Positions 46,128 through 58,087 of a stretch of DNA of 64,000 nt are shown here, piece by piece. The notes beneath the pieces are model-generated. The model was not told where the DNA came from. It worked only from the letters and a program-made list of their open reading frames with translations, and made no database searches. The stretch's first letter is position 1; each line of letters opens with the position of its first letter. A program made the position numbers and the translations under genes. The stretch comes from Terramyces sp. JEL0728 (lineage: Eukaryota > Chytridiomycota > Chytridiomycetes > Rhizophydiales > Terramycetaceae), in assembly GCA_027603945.1 (NCBI GenBank), contig JADIIU010000005.1, positions 1-64,000 on the forward strand, in the 5' to 3' direction.

Positions 46128-47544
46128 TTATAAGGGCTTAAACCACTTGGGAAACTTTTTATCCTTCTTTGGTGGTTGCTGCTGCTGCTGTCTCGCAGGT
46201 GCTGGTTCCTGCGCATCTTCCACTTCCATCTTGGTTTCTGGTGAACTCACTACAGGATAGTCTTGGATTTCAGACAAAAATTGATGATTAAACCATGGTT
46301 CACTCGCCTCACTTTGGAAGTGAACAAGCGAGGCAGGACTAAGGCCGTGTTTGAAAAATGTTTGTTTTGGATCAAGATTTTGGACTGGTGGGGTGATAAA
46401 TAGTCTGAAATTGCTGATTTTTTCGTCCAGTTTACTTTTAACTAAATCGAACAGGTCAGACACTACATAAATGACTGGTAACCTTTTTGGGTCGATAAAA
46501 ATGTTGCTTCAAAGATGGTGCGATCAGGCATACGGACTCTAATCATTGTTTTGGGATATTTTTCTTGTTTCAGCTTTTCTTCTCTCTCTCGCATCTTTTG
46601 GGTCATTAGCGGTTTATTTTCATGGTGGGCTGCCTGAGCTTTATGAGATTCAAATGCCATTCGTAGTTCCGCAGATGAAATTTCAAAAAACGACAGAGGC
46701 AATTCAACTAAGATTAGTACATAGTACTTTTGTGTGCTGAAATGGAGTCTGGAGGAGGTCGATACAGCTTGGCACCATTGCCAACCAATTCAATCTTTTC
46801 TTCTGTTTTAGTGCCGGTGGACGGTTTCTCCTGTTCATCAGGTTTTTGAACTGCAAGTGAAGGCAATGGAGTATTGGATGGAGTTTCAATCGCTTTAGGT
46901 GTAGGAGCAAGTGAAACCACTTCTTTCAAATCATCTTTGATCTCTACTGTCGCTCTTTCAATTTCCTGCAAATAAAAATCAATTGGATTTTGTGTTTCGT
47001 GCAAGTACAGTCTCAAACTACCAGATCCAGATTCCAGTCCCAAATCCTTTAGACTTTTTTCTTGTAGTAATCCAATCGAAGCATACTAGGATTAAGAATG
47101 AGTACCTCCTTGTTCATAAACACAATTACAGGCATCAGATAATTTCCTTTTGATTGTCTTGTCAGATTAATTCCATTCCTTTGTTCAAAATAAACTAAAA
47201 TTCCCCAAAGTTTCGCCGTTGATGGAAATGTTGCCATCATTCGTCCATGCTCTTCAGTTTGGAGCGCAACTTGTACTGAGGTGCTCTTTCCAACTCCAAT
47301 GAATTTCAAATTCAATTTTGCTCCTGCTGGCAAGTTGGCGAATCTAATGGAAGTAGAATTTGGCAATAAATCCTTTTTGTGACTGGTTAGTGAGGCATTA
47401 CTATAACACGTAACCTTGCGATGATTTCAGATCGAATTTCTCACATGCTTGATCAATGATGGACTGAAGTGTGGTCGCCGGGGTCGTCTTTGTTGTAAAC
47501 TTTTTAATTGGAAATGATTCATACTCTACAGTTACGGATTGCAT
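46128..47544 (-). CDS. UBX-domain protein, TUG/ASPSCR1 type
   Basis: Spliced product of 445 residues from five exons (introns 19, 20, 20, 20 nt). The family binds and disassembles the Cdc48/p97 hexamer and controls vesicle retention. Residues 1-80 are a ubiquitin-like domain (TTLQSIIDQACEKFDLKSSQGYV, SIRFANLPAGAKLNL). A second ubiquitin-like region follows, then FFEISSAELRMAFESHK and ENKPLMTQKMREREEKLKQEKYPKT, which correspond to the p97-contacting helix of TUG. The UBX domain (TMIRVRMPDRTIFEATF, LFITPP, FKHGLSPASLVHF) ends near residue 375. The tail closes with KFPKWFKPL, comparable to KVPKWLKL in animals. An in-frame extension to 47592 exists but lacks conservation. Confidence 0.9.
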
Positions 47545-47786
47545 TTTTGTGATCCTTGATTTTCGATTTGGGAAATTAAACCAGGGGAACATTCAGATTA
47601 CTAGTTGGTTGAAGTATCTTATTAAGCAACTGTAGCATTGTTTCTCAAGACCTGAAACTCGGCACCAGTCAATCAAGCTTCCAGCGTCCTTGCGTACAAT
47701 CTCTCTCCAACTCATAGGCAACGGCAGCTGCATACTTTTCTCACACTTGCTCAATTTTGCTTTGAAAAAATCATACCTAATCTCAA

Positions 47787-48689
47787 ATGGGAGAATTGCT
47801 TGGACTGAAAAACCAATTTTATGTGGGACAATACCAAACAGTAATCAACGAAGCAACAAACCCTCAATTCCTAGCAAAGCTAAACCCGCAACAGCAATTG
47901 GAGCAAAGAGTGTTATTACATAGAGCTTACTTGGTTCATGGGAGATACAACTTGGTTATTCAGGATATAAAATCAAGTGATCCAGATGTGCTTATTGCTA
48001 TTCAATTACTAGCAACAGTGCTAGCACAACCTGCAAAGGCGGGCGAAATCACACACCACGTTCAGCAAATGGTCAACCACATCGAGCCAGACGCACAAAC
48101 TTACGTTGTTTTATCATCAATTTTGACTATAGTTGGATTATATGACGAAGCTTTGAAATTGGTCTCAAAATTCCCTCGCGATTTAGAATGCGTATCAATT
48201 TTCATTCAGTTGTTGTGCTTGATTGACAGAGTTGATATTGCTCATCAGGAAATTGAAAAAATCAAAACTTGGGCAGATGATGCCGCACTCGCACAATTAG
48301 CTGAATCATGGGCCGGCGTATATTCCGGATCTCCTCAAAAATTCCAAGAAGCATTTTACCTGTACGAAGAACTAAGTGCCACGTATCAACCATCCGCAAA
48401 AATATTGACAGCCAAAGCCGTTTGCTTGATGCAGATCAAGAGCTATGAGCAAGCAGAATCGTTGCTGCTTGAGGCACTAAACAAGAACCCAAATGATGCG
48501 GACACCCTTGCGAATTTAGTCGTTAATTCGTCGTTCTTGCATAAACCGCAAAATGTCATTGATCAATACTATTCGTAACAAAGATTTAATTTTAGGCAAC
48601 TAAAAGATTTGGCGCCAAATCACAAGTTGGTTGTTGAATCTGCAAAAAAGGATGCACTATTTGACAACTTGGTATCTTCATTTAAATAA
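47787..48689 (+). CDS. COPE: Coatomer epsilon subunit
   Basis: Spliced product of 293 residues from two exons (intron 21 nt near the 3' end). Part of the COPI coat that mediates Golgi-to-ER transport; epsilon stabilises alpha-COP. The protein is a helical TPR-like solenoid: LGLKNQFYVGQYQTVINEA, EQRVLLHRAYLVHGRYNLVI, ESWAGVYSGSPQKFQEAFYLYEELSATYQPSAKILTAKAVCLMQ, NPNDADTLANLVV, and a C-terminus LAPNHKLVVESAKKDALFD. The length matches homologues (about 295-310). Its stop is 30 bases from that of the convergent ubiquilin gene. Confidence 0.93.
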
Positions 48690-48719
48690 AACAGATCCGA
48701 AATTATTTTTATTACAAGA

Positions 48720-49901
48720 TTACTGGTTCAATATAAATTCTATTGCTGCATCAGTATTCCCACCAGCAGCCAAGATTGCCCTCTTGTTTTTTTCTTCATC
48801 CTAAATTAATAATAATTACAGTGAATCCCATTTCTCTCAAGGTAGTCAATTGCTCTCTATACCTTACCTCAACGGGCTCCTGGGCAACAGGCGTTGGTTG
48901 CTGGACAGGTCTCATCATTTGTTGCATCATGGCTAATTGCTGCATCATTGTTTGTTGGTTTGGTAAAGCTTGAGTTTGAGGTTGTGTTTGTGCTTGCTGT
49001 GCTTGACCTAATGGTGGGAAATTCATCATGTATGGGTTGAAACCTGTTGGGCTAAATGGCATCCCTTGGTTTGGAGATGGTGACGCCGGGCTTAAATTAG
49101 TTCTTGTTGCTGCGATTAACAAAAAGTACCTGGCGATGTCGCATTTCTTTGCGGAGCCCAAGGATTTGGTAATGCTAATGTATTTGGTCCATCGCTCTTG
49201 GTAGGGGAAACCGCGCCGAGTCTTTCTGCCATTCTCTTATTAGCTTCGTCTAATATTAGAAATAAGCACCAGTTGATGGGTCTGGATTAGACAAAGGTCC
49301 CTGTAAAGTTTTAAACATTGAAGAAAGCTGGTTGAATCCACCGGGGATAGACTCGATATTGGTAAGGGCACGATCTGATATTAGTAAACATCACCTTGAT
49401 TTCTCATCATTTCTTGCATCAATCGCGGATTCCTTGATACTTGGGAAATCTCCCGCAAGAATGCTGGGTCAGCCATTGCCCTGCGAAGCTCTGGGTTTTC
49501 CTCCGCTAACGTCCGTAGTCTAGGATCTTGCTGAAGCATAGTTTGAATGAACTGTGGATTTGAAAGTAATGTTTGTACCATTGGCGAATCCATAATTGCG
49601 TCCATTGCTTGGTTAAAATATAATTACGATTTTCTCTGGGGGTGACTGGAGTAGAGCCGGTTGGCTGACTAGCTCTTGCTCTTGCTACATGAATCATATC
49701 ATTGTTGTCAAGTAAATAAATTGAAAGTAAATCCTGGTCTCCATTTAAAATTCTTCCCTTGCAGACTAGCCTCATTCCTTCAACTGACTCTCCACTAGCT
49801 GCAGCAATTAAATTTTTTAAATCCAAAACGGTAGTATGTTCGCCATCATTGGTATTAATTGGCAGGGTGGTTCCATTTGAGAGTCGAGCCTGAAGATGCA
49901 T
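48720..49901 (-). CDS. DSK2: Ubiquilin / DSK2-type shuttle protein
   Basis: Spliced product of 360 residues from six exons; introns are 20, 20, 20, 20 and 19 nt. It carries ubiquitinated clients to the proteasome. An N-terminal ubiquitin-like domain (MHLQARLSNGTTLPIN, VCKGRILNGDQDLLSIYLLDNNDMIHV) is followed by an STI1-like region (MDAIMDSPMVQTLLSNPQFIQTMLQQDPRLRTL, ENPELRRAMADPAFLREI, NPRLMQEMMRNQDRAL). A Pro/Gln/Met-rich stretch follows, then a C-terminal UBA domain (LREMGFTDEEKNKRAILAAGGNTDAAIEFIL). It is shorter than animal ubiquilins (about 580), close to yeast Dsk2 (373). Its start is only 30 bases from the start of AVL9 on the opposite strand. Confidence 0.95.
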
Positions 49902-49931
49902 TACAAAAAATCTTACTTTCGCGAACATATA

Positions 49932-51961
49932 ATGAGCGAAAATCAAGAAATTCGCCCGTCAGTAAATAGGGCGTCAGAAGCTGTAATTCTACATGGTAAT
50001 TGGTGTTAATCGCTAGTCATGGTAGTGTCCTTCCACCACAGGTTAATTTCGTTAATTTCAGAAATGGTCCGCAGGTAGAGTACTGTAATCCACCTTTCCC
50101 AAATTCACAAAAGCAATCCAATTCTCCGAATGACGCAGTACCTCTGCCTGATGAATGGTCATTTATGCCATTTATGTGTTTGCCGGATGGAGCACACGAA
50201 AGGGACGAGGAGTTTATTTACTTTCACTTGTCGCCAGTAAAAGCCTGGGAATCCTACAGCAAACAGACTCTGTTTGGATTAGCTTGCTTTAGACAAATCG
50301 ACGCCAAGGTACAGATTTGCTGACCAAGGATTTGCTTAATAAAACGGCAGGTAATACCAAATTAAACGCTGACGTTACCAGGACCAAGGTACAAAAATCA
50401 GTAGTGTTGCTGGCGAATCAATGCATTTTAGGTTCGGTCAGGAGCAAACTGGGATTAGTCACGCAAGCTTATTTTGCACAGAGAGATTTCAGTAAATTGG
50501 AAATTATCGATGTATGATGCAAATTAACCGCAGAACCTGTTTGATAATCTGTGTACAAATATCAGGATGCCGTTGACAGACTCGACGATATTCATGGGAA
50601 TTTCACTGAGGGAATTGATTTTCAAATTTAAACAAAAAACTCTGCAGCTCTTCAAATTGATGTTTCTTGGGAAAAGAGTATATTGTGCTTATCCTAGATT
50701 CTCTTTTTTGGACACAAAGTCGAAAGACTGTCTGCTTATCAGTACAGTTTGGTATCATTGTTTCCAGGTTTATCAAATTTGACATCAGAGTTGCTCCGCC
50801 ATCTGCAGGATGTAGGATCTCCAGAATTACCAAATGCTTCCATTGAAGCACCAAAGAGACACTCTGTGTTATTGGAAGAAAAGCATCGCTCGATGGATAA
50901 TCTTCGCACTTATCAATCTGATTCACAAAAAATCAAACTTCACAAAATTGGACACCCATTGAGAATATTTGGGCAGGTGATTGTCATTTTACATAAGGGT
51001 GCATTTTTCCAGCCATATATCCCGTTACAGCAAATCGATGTCCTTACTTCGGCAAATACCAAAACATTTCTCGCAGGGACTAGTAACGCAATATTCGCAC
51101 ATCACAAAGCTTGCGCAATTGACGTAGTTGCTCATGCAGATGATGGAAATCTGGAAATCGTCAACCCCGCAGTTGCTCCTCTCATTTCGTTGACGGCTGC
51201 GGATAAAAAGTTTATCGACGGTGTTTAATTTCTAATCCAGACATCATTAAACCAGTAACTGCCAGTTGGCAGCCAGATAACGACATGTCGCAGATACAAG
51301 AAATCGACTTTGAAGGGAGCGACGATGATATCAGAGCTAGGTTCGAGCAATACACAACGCAGCTATTTGCAAGCATGGAGTACGAAATGAATACGCCTCC
51401 TTTAGAGCCAAATGCTAGTAAGCTACTGTTAACGCAGAAAAAATTGATTACATTTCAGAATATAATGCTGCATGGGTAAAATCTTGGCAATCATCGAAAT
51501 CATTTGAAATTTGGAACGCCATGCACGATAAGGAGTATGTTGGAATGATAAATCCAGGGCATCCTTGTCACGGACATACTATTTTTGGAGCTGTGCAAAA
51601 TTCTCTGGTCGCTTCTCTAACCGTTTTGGGGAAAAACATGACACCAATTTCCAAAGGGTTATCTAGCGCTACTGCTGCAGTGACCTCTACCGTATCAGAT
51701 GCGGTGCAGTCGGTTGCTGAAACCCCTACTGAAAACGTACCTGGGCAGCTCTTACAAAATGTATCCACATGGTACAATCTCAAAAAAATGCAATGGGGGC
51801 AAAAAGCAACTCCGGCAACTGAAGCAGAAGAGCCAAGACAAAGCTTTGACAATGAAGATATCAACGAAGAACTAAAGAGAATTCAAGAAATAGTCGCGGA
51901 AAGCAAGAGATCAAAGATAATTGATGACAACCCTGTTGAATATGAACATGTGGATTTATAA
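49932..51961 (+). CDS. AVL9: AVL9 secretory-pathway protein (DENN-like)
   Basis: Spliced product of 622 residues from nine exons with introns of 18-22 nt. Avl9 functions late in the secretory pathway and has a divergent DENN fold. Matches to the human protein run through most of it: VMVVSFHHRNGPQVEYCNPPFP, WSFMPFMCLPDGAHERDEEFIYFHL, TLFGLACFRQIDAK, TKVQKSVVLLANQCI, ILFFGHKVERLSAYQYSLVSLFPG (after splicing), the downstream PYIPLQQIDVL, FLAGTSNAIF, and WNAMHDKEYVGMINPGHPCHG. A 20-nt intron lies before ILFFGHK, with an antisense-like open frame hiding it. An 18-nt, stop-free insertion at 50351-50368 is a candidate unusual intron. The C-terminus is Ala/Thr-rich with an acidic end. Confidence 0.9.
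50351..50368 (+). other. Candidate 18-nt intron ending in ACG, or a six-residue insertion
   Basis: GTAATACCAAATTAAACG is in frame and stop-free. Without it AVL9 reads DAK-DLLNKT-ADVTR, the same length as human (AKALKVRQADITR). With it, six residues (GNTKLN) are added. Donor, length and an ATTAAAC branch-like site fit the other introns, but the 3' end is not AG. Confidence 0.3.
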
Positions 51962-52016
51962 ATAAATAATACGTAACTTGACTAAACGCAATTATATCTA
52001 TTTAAATACACGATAG

Positions 52017-54036
52017 TTAAATCATTTCTAATACTTTGACGGTGCCTTGACTGTTGGCACTAACCAAGATATTTGCAGATTTACGCTTCCAACACACTGA
52101 AGAGATGAAATTGTTTGAGCTATCTTCGACGTCTTCCGACCCCTACAGTTAATTAAAAGTACCGTGATTGAATCATACGTAGCCCCAAATTTGTGCGTAG
52201 CAATTGGCTTAGATAGTTGCGAGTAATATGCAAATACTTGGTTGGTTTCGCTACCGCAACAAATATACTTGCCATCTGAATTTACAGACAATCCCACAAA
52301 ATTCTTTTCATTAACATGACCGGAATAAGTTCTGGAGCTCGACAAATCATGGTACGAATTCGGTGATTTCAGTGCTTCACTCAAAGACCATAGCCTTAAT
52401 GAGCAATCCGTAGAGGCAGACACGACTTGGTCAGCGTTCAAAAACTTTACATAAGATACAGCCTTTTTGTGTCCTTTAAATATATACAGTGGGACTTTCA
52501 TATTTCTGAGATCATAGTAATGTAAATGATGATCCGCCGAACCAAAAACCAACTGCTCACCATTACAGGGGTGGTATTTTACTGAGCAGATGTTTGCTTT
52601 AGATTCTATGGTGCCAGTTGAACTTTTTTGGTTTGTAGACCAAAGTTTCACTTTTGCATCGTCCCCGCCGCTAGCAAAGAGTGTTGGATTCAATTCGCAG
52701 AAATCAACCGTCCAAGTTCGCTTTTCATGCTCCACCAAATTCAGCACCTTTTTCCCAATTGACACCTGCATTAATAGCTTTTACATCCCACAGAGACACC
52801 ACACCTTCATAGTCAGAGGACACAATGGAGGATTTCATGTATGTATTCCAAGACAGACAACTAAATTAAAAAAGCGTACCTAATTTTGGATTCGCAAGGT
52901 ATTTCTCTTTCTGGATATCTTGGAATACGATTTCTGTCGCCAAGTCTATCGTGCAAACTATCATTTTCAGAAACATGGCTGCTTTTCCTGGATATAAATC
53001 GAGAAGATATCCCTCCAAAGTCCGACACCACTGTTTCATAATTGAATATCTTGATTTTCTTTGTTACACCAGCCGTTGCAAAGTACTCGTCGTCCTTGTC
53101 GAATTCAATCGAGGAAACAATCGACAAAGAGTAGTTGTAATAGCTGTCGACATATTTTACAGTTGCCAGTGTCTTGAAACGGGAATATTTTGAACAGTTC
53201 ACCAATGTGGAAGAAAATTCATTGATATTTGCCGAGTTATCCGACGAATTGTCGACATTCGCTTCAATTAACAACTGAGTACCCTTTTTACGCCAAGTAA
53301 AGTAGTTTTCCTGCAGATCTTTGATATGATGATGGATTCTGGAATTATATCGCTTCTGCGCAAGCTGAATGTTTGGTTTGATAAAAGAAATTGGGCTTTC
53401 ATTATTTTCTGATTCAGCTTCTGCAGAATCCAAATCCAGATGTACTCGCTTCCTTGCCGCTGAAGGTGCTCCAGTTTCGGGAACTTGTGCGGGCATTTGA
53501 TTTTCAATGGAATCCTGAACATTATTCAAATCAGATGATATATAGCAGATTTCTGTTTTCAGTTTCTCCAACAGCTTGATTTTTTCATCCCTGGTGTTTT
53601 CTAAAAAGTTCTGCAATAGCAGTGCTTCCAGTGTTTTTTCTTCCTCCTCTGCTGCTTTCCGTTTGTTTTTAATTGCTTCTAGCACTGTCTCCATTGCTTT
53701 GTAAACGAAAATAAACCTTTGGTATCTAATTCATCGATTGCAAAAGACTGTGCCATTGAACGCTGGATCAGCCTGTCCACTGATGTTAGAATTATTTACA
53801 TAAAAAGTTGGGGAATATTTCTTCAATTTCTAAATTGCACACTGGGCACTGTTTTCTAGCTTGCTTGTGTGTGGATATGCAGTCAAAACAAAAGTTCTAA
53901 ATTAACTAGCTTTTACATGGCCGCACTTTGTCATATATACTGAGTAAGTTAGAAGTTACCTTGCTTCATCGTCTCCCAACATATAGGACTGAAATTAATT
54001 GTGCACTCACCACACTGTGTCTAGAGATTTCTCCAT
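52017..54036 (-). CDS. COP1: COP1-type E3 ubiquitin ligase (RING, coiled coil, WD40)
   Basis: Spliced product of 619 residues from nine exons with introns of 19-22 nt. COP1 is a ubiquitin ligase, usually working with CUL4-DDB1, that degrades transcription factors. The RING finger is built across four exons: CPICWETMKQ, VYMTKCGH, NFCFDCISTHKQARKQCPVC, all eight zinc ligands present. It continues IFPNFLLDRLIQ as in COP1. A coiled coil spans about residues 90-145. The seven WD40 blades follow (REIPCESKIS, SSDYEGVVSLWDV, EHEKRTWTVDF, SGGDDAKVKLWST, KGHKKAVSYVKF, SASTDCSLRLWS, HVNEKNFVGLSV). This set of loops, including NEKNFVGL, is diagnostic for COP1. The C-terminus ends SANSQGTVKVLEMI. Confidence 0.94.
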
Positions 54037-54081
54037 AAAAGTCAAAAAATTGAACGAAAAAAGCTGGATATGAAAAACAGT

Positions 54082-56136
54082 TTATTGACCGAATGACGGG
54101 AGCCAACCTCTCCAAGTACCGCCAGGTGTTTGAGGCTGGTAATCGATAGGATTATGCAGCTCGATATTCCATAGATTGAACGGTGTGCTAATGGACTTTG
54201 TATTTAAACTCAAAGTTTTGATGTCCTCCATTTGAACATCATCGCTGACGATGATTGAAGATCTAGGCTGAGCATCCCTGTCGTGGATTTCGCTTTCGGC
54301 TTTTGACACTACAGATTCAATAATATTTTCAATTTTGGTTTCGACGGCAACTGTATCCTCGGTACGCATCAGCAGAGGGGACTCTTTGTTGAACGGAGAC
54401 GATGGACCTACATTAATATTCAAATACCTTCGGCCTCTAACTCTCTAGCCAATTCTTCAATCGAAGAATAAAATCTACGCAGTTCTTTAGTTTTTGGATC
54501 AAATGATTTTACAGATTCAGAGACGGCTGTACTGAGTTGAGAGAATGATAGTCTCTTTGAGAGTCTTCTTCCTTGCGGAGCAGCAACCTCTGGCTCGAGA
54601 ATGCTCTTCCATTCCGGATTTTCTAAAATTTCCTTGAATGCAGCTATCCACGGTTCTCGGGTAGATTTTTTTGAATCATACAAGAAAGACTCCACTTTAG
54701 CCATGTAAAAAACAAATCTTTGTGATGGGGCTCTTGATTCAAGTACAGTGGCCGCGACAGACGGAATGATCTCTGCATCAACCCACAACTTTTCTTCCAA
54801 TAAAGATTTAATTGCTGCCTCGGACGCTAATTCTGCATCATCATCCAATTCAGGAATAGGCTCCTTCTTGCTCCATCCATTTAAAAACGCAGATACCGAC
54901 TGGCGACGCTTGAATCTTTCGTCGCTTGGGGGTGTGAACCCAACTGCCCCACCAATAATCAAATCCATTACACAATACTTTACAAATCTATGGTTATTGC
55001 CATATCGTTCACGAATCTTGTTCAAGAATTTCAAATTCATCCCATGGTGGGCAAGTCCGAATCTAGTTTTCATTGGCAACCTGTATTTTCTGTTTGCAGA
55101 AAATTTCAGAATTGATTTTTCGTCAGCTGCAAAGACTTCTTCTACTAGATGATCTGCCAAGTCGAACTCATCGATCAAAAAGTGAAAATTTTCAAACGCT
55201 TCTTTGGTATTTTTGGTGAACAGCCTGGACAGAGCTGTAGTCGCAAAAGCAGTGATTTCCAAAACAGAGTCTTTGAGTATATTACAAGTATTGTGGTTAT
55301 CTATGATTGCTCTGTCCGATAATGTGAGCAAGATCACGTCGTCAGAGAATTTGAACTGTGCATTCACCATATCTACGAGTATATTCTTGTTGACTCTTTT
55401 TGACAGTGCAACTCTATGAAATACTTCTCTATTAGCAGACGAGATTGAAGATCCACTGTTTGAAGCCAACAAATATCCCAGTTTCGGGTCGTCAATTGAT
55501 ACTGCGGCGATTACATCCCAGATTGTGTCCCAGTTGGTATCAGGATACAAGTGGAATAGCGAAGGCGTAAAGTAATTTTTCTTTACCAATCCCTGAACCA
55601 GTTTGGTGTCACAGATCTCGTCCTTTACAGATCTCATAAATTCAACATCATCCTTTTCCAGTACCCTTCCTGATTCCGGGTCCACTAACATTAGAATAGC
55701 TTACAGACATCACCAGCTTGGAATTCTTGAATCATCAGCTGGTTTTTAAACGATTTGAAGCCGGTAGCTAGAAATATTTCCACTGTTCCTGGAGGTAATT
55801 TGACTTGGGCTTGGTTTTCATAAGCGAATTCAATAAAGAGTTTAGGTAAATAAGCATTCTGCTTCAGTAGATTGTCCACCAATTCAAACACCAACAACTC
55901 TGGGCTACTCCGGTACAATTCTGCAAAAACCTGGAACCTCCCATATCTAATATTAATTCAGCTTACTCCCCCATCCATTTCTGAGCTTGCAGGACATATC
56001 CTTTTGTCAGTTTATTATAAAACCGACAAGTTGCTTTAATGGTCTTCAAATCATTCGGTTCGTCAGCTAAATGTACAAAAATTCGTTCCCAGATATCGCT
56101 TGGGACTGTTTGAAATAACGGTGAGGCCTGCATCAT
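54082..56136 (-). CDS. F-box protein
   Basis: Spliced product of at least 664 residues from four exons (three 20-nt introns). An F-box lies at the N-terminus (SPLFQTVPSDIWERIFVHLADEPNDLKTIKATCRFYN), so it is probably an SCF adaptor that recruits a substrate. The remaining 550 residues form no repeat I recognise; helical character is likely (LTLSDRAIIDNHNTC, FENFHFLIDEFDLADHLVEEVF). The tail is Ser-rich and acidic and ends in TWRGWLPSFGQ. The start at 56136 is the first ATG before the F-box; an open frame on the same strand runs upstream in an adjoining exon-like stretch to 56468 (hydrophobic start, then KRKNQKQVAFSILNIQYDYD) but I could not find a splice that joins them in frame. Confidence 0.75.
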
Positions 56137-56480
56137 TTCCTTTTCAAAAGCCAAGTCTGCTGCAATTTTGTTTCGGCGTCGAGTTTCAAAAAGTCAAAAA
56201 TTAGGTACCTTTGACAATCAGGATTGCCGATGCGACTAGTATCGTAGTCATACTGTATATTTAGAATTGAAAAGGCAACTTGCTTTTGATTCTTTCTTTT
56301 CGAGGCCCCTTCCATTTTGGAGTACTTGCGGCCAACTTTCAATTGAACACGAGATAGTAGATAAACAATGACAGATGGGCCAATCAAGTATCCGCTTACG
56401 GGAATTATTTGACTGTTATCACGCCTCAGACGATGCAGTATCACAAGTAGAATCAAAAGAATTAACAAAGTAGATAAATA

Positions 56481-58087
56481 TTATATTACTTCACCAAATG
56501 CTTTAGTACCAAAAATCGGATCGGTCATCCATTGCTGCAGCAATTTAATTCTTTCATTGACAACGCTGACACTGAGAGCAAGAGTAGATAGGGCTGAAAT
56601 GGCAACGTTGATTGATTCTATAATTTCTGGCTGTGGTCCATATAAGCGGAGTGTAATGCAGTGGACTGCGCCAGCCATAAAGATATCATAGTAAATGTAT
56701 GGCGGGATATTTGAAAAGATTGGGTTGGATTGCAGGAATACTTTGGTGATTTTTATGATATTGTTGGCATTTTCGATGCAGTTGATCACAATTGGGTGCG
56801 TAGCAGGATTTGGATTTGTCTGCATTACTTCAATAAAAGCTGTTTTGTTTAAGACAATCAATGCAGAGAAATAGAAACACTGCACGTATGCAACATACCA
56901 AGGCGCGGGTTCTTGCGACAGTATATCCGAAGTATAGTCATTGGATACAGTTTTCATCCATGGTGGTAAAGATTCAAACCATCTATACAGCTGTCCATTG
57001 TAAAACTCTTTTTCGCGCAGATTGTGAACGAGAGACTCTTTGGGCTTCTGCCACATAGAGTCTGCAATCTTTCTGCTAAGTTTGAGTAATGGTATATAGT
57101 ATCTCCAGATATTTGAATTGTAGAATGAATTGTGAGTGTTTGCCTGGAATGCTGGCGCAGCTTCTAGTTGGAATTCAGATGGCAGCACGAATGGAAGTTT
57201 TCTAACAAAGGCACAGTAGAAGTCAACTTCATATAGGCAATAGTACAACAGTGTGCAGAATTCTTTTCCCGTTCCACTCTGTGAACCCAAAATGTTTCCT
57301 CTAGCCGAAACCCAATAAATCGGCCCTTCTTCTCCTAACCGTATTTGTTGTGCTAACCGGATTGCAACTGAAATAAACGAAATACCAGTTGAAATTGTTG
57401 ATGGGCTGGCAAGAAGAGCGTAAGCACCAGTCAGGAAACTGGCAAACACTGTAAATGGATTTGGATTATCCAGGTTTTCTTCATGCAGTAATTTGCAATA
57501 TCTATAGTGTAAATTTCCAGCTTCTCCAGTCTGTCTTCCTTCTATTGGAGAGGTCAGTGCAAGTGCATACATGGCATGCAACAAAAATAGCGGGAGATCA
57601 TAGTAATTATCAATTACCCACTGAGGCGACAGTACTGGATACTTTGGATGAACCCAGGAGAAATACACTTGAAGCCATGGCAGGTTTTGACCATAGCTAG
57701 AAGAAATCGGCGGGAATGAATCATGGGTCCAAGATTCAAAATTCGGCACTAGTGCATTAATAGAGACATTGCTGGGGAAGCTGGAGCTATATACCAACGG
57801 CTTCATGTTGTACGAAGTAATCTGGCTTGGATTATGTTCAGGAGAAGGCGGTAGGGTTTGTTGCGGTGTAATTGGGGGAGTCGGCACTTCAAATGGAGAA
57901 TATTTAGTACCAATAGATGGCCCTCTCTTCTTTGATGGGTTAGAATAGCTGCATTCAATGCTGTTGGCTGCACAATTAGCACATGGAAATTCTCCACTGC
58001 ATTTCCTTCTCTGCCGTTAATTCCAGCTACCTTTTTAGAACAATTATTGCAAGCCTTTGAAGTTCTCTTTTTCTTTTCGGGTTCCAT
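56481..58087 (-). CDS. Zn2Cys6 fungal-type transcription factor
   Basis: Spliced product of 528 residues with one 20-nt intron. The binuclear zinc cluster is perfect after splicing: C-x2-C-x6-C-x5-C-x2-C-x6-C in KACNNCSKK / RRKCSGEFPC / ANCAANSIEC, at residues 11-38. Splicing falls between KK and RR; read unspliced, the cluster loses its last cysteines. A Pro-rich linker (PTPPITPQQTLPPSPEHNP) leads to a large helical region with fungal_trans middle-homology character (WVHPKYPVLSPQWVIDNY, LLYYCLYEVDFYCAFVRKLPFVLP). This class is known from fungi and some amoebae, so it is good evidence for the organism's kinship. The target genes are unknown. Confidence 0.92.

Noticed and set aside
47070..47130. 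An 8-nt intron in the TUG-like gene near DYYKKK
   Set aside because: A standard 20-nt intron further upstream (after NKE) resolves the frame and gives EYASIGLLQEKSLKDLGL.
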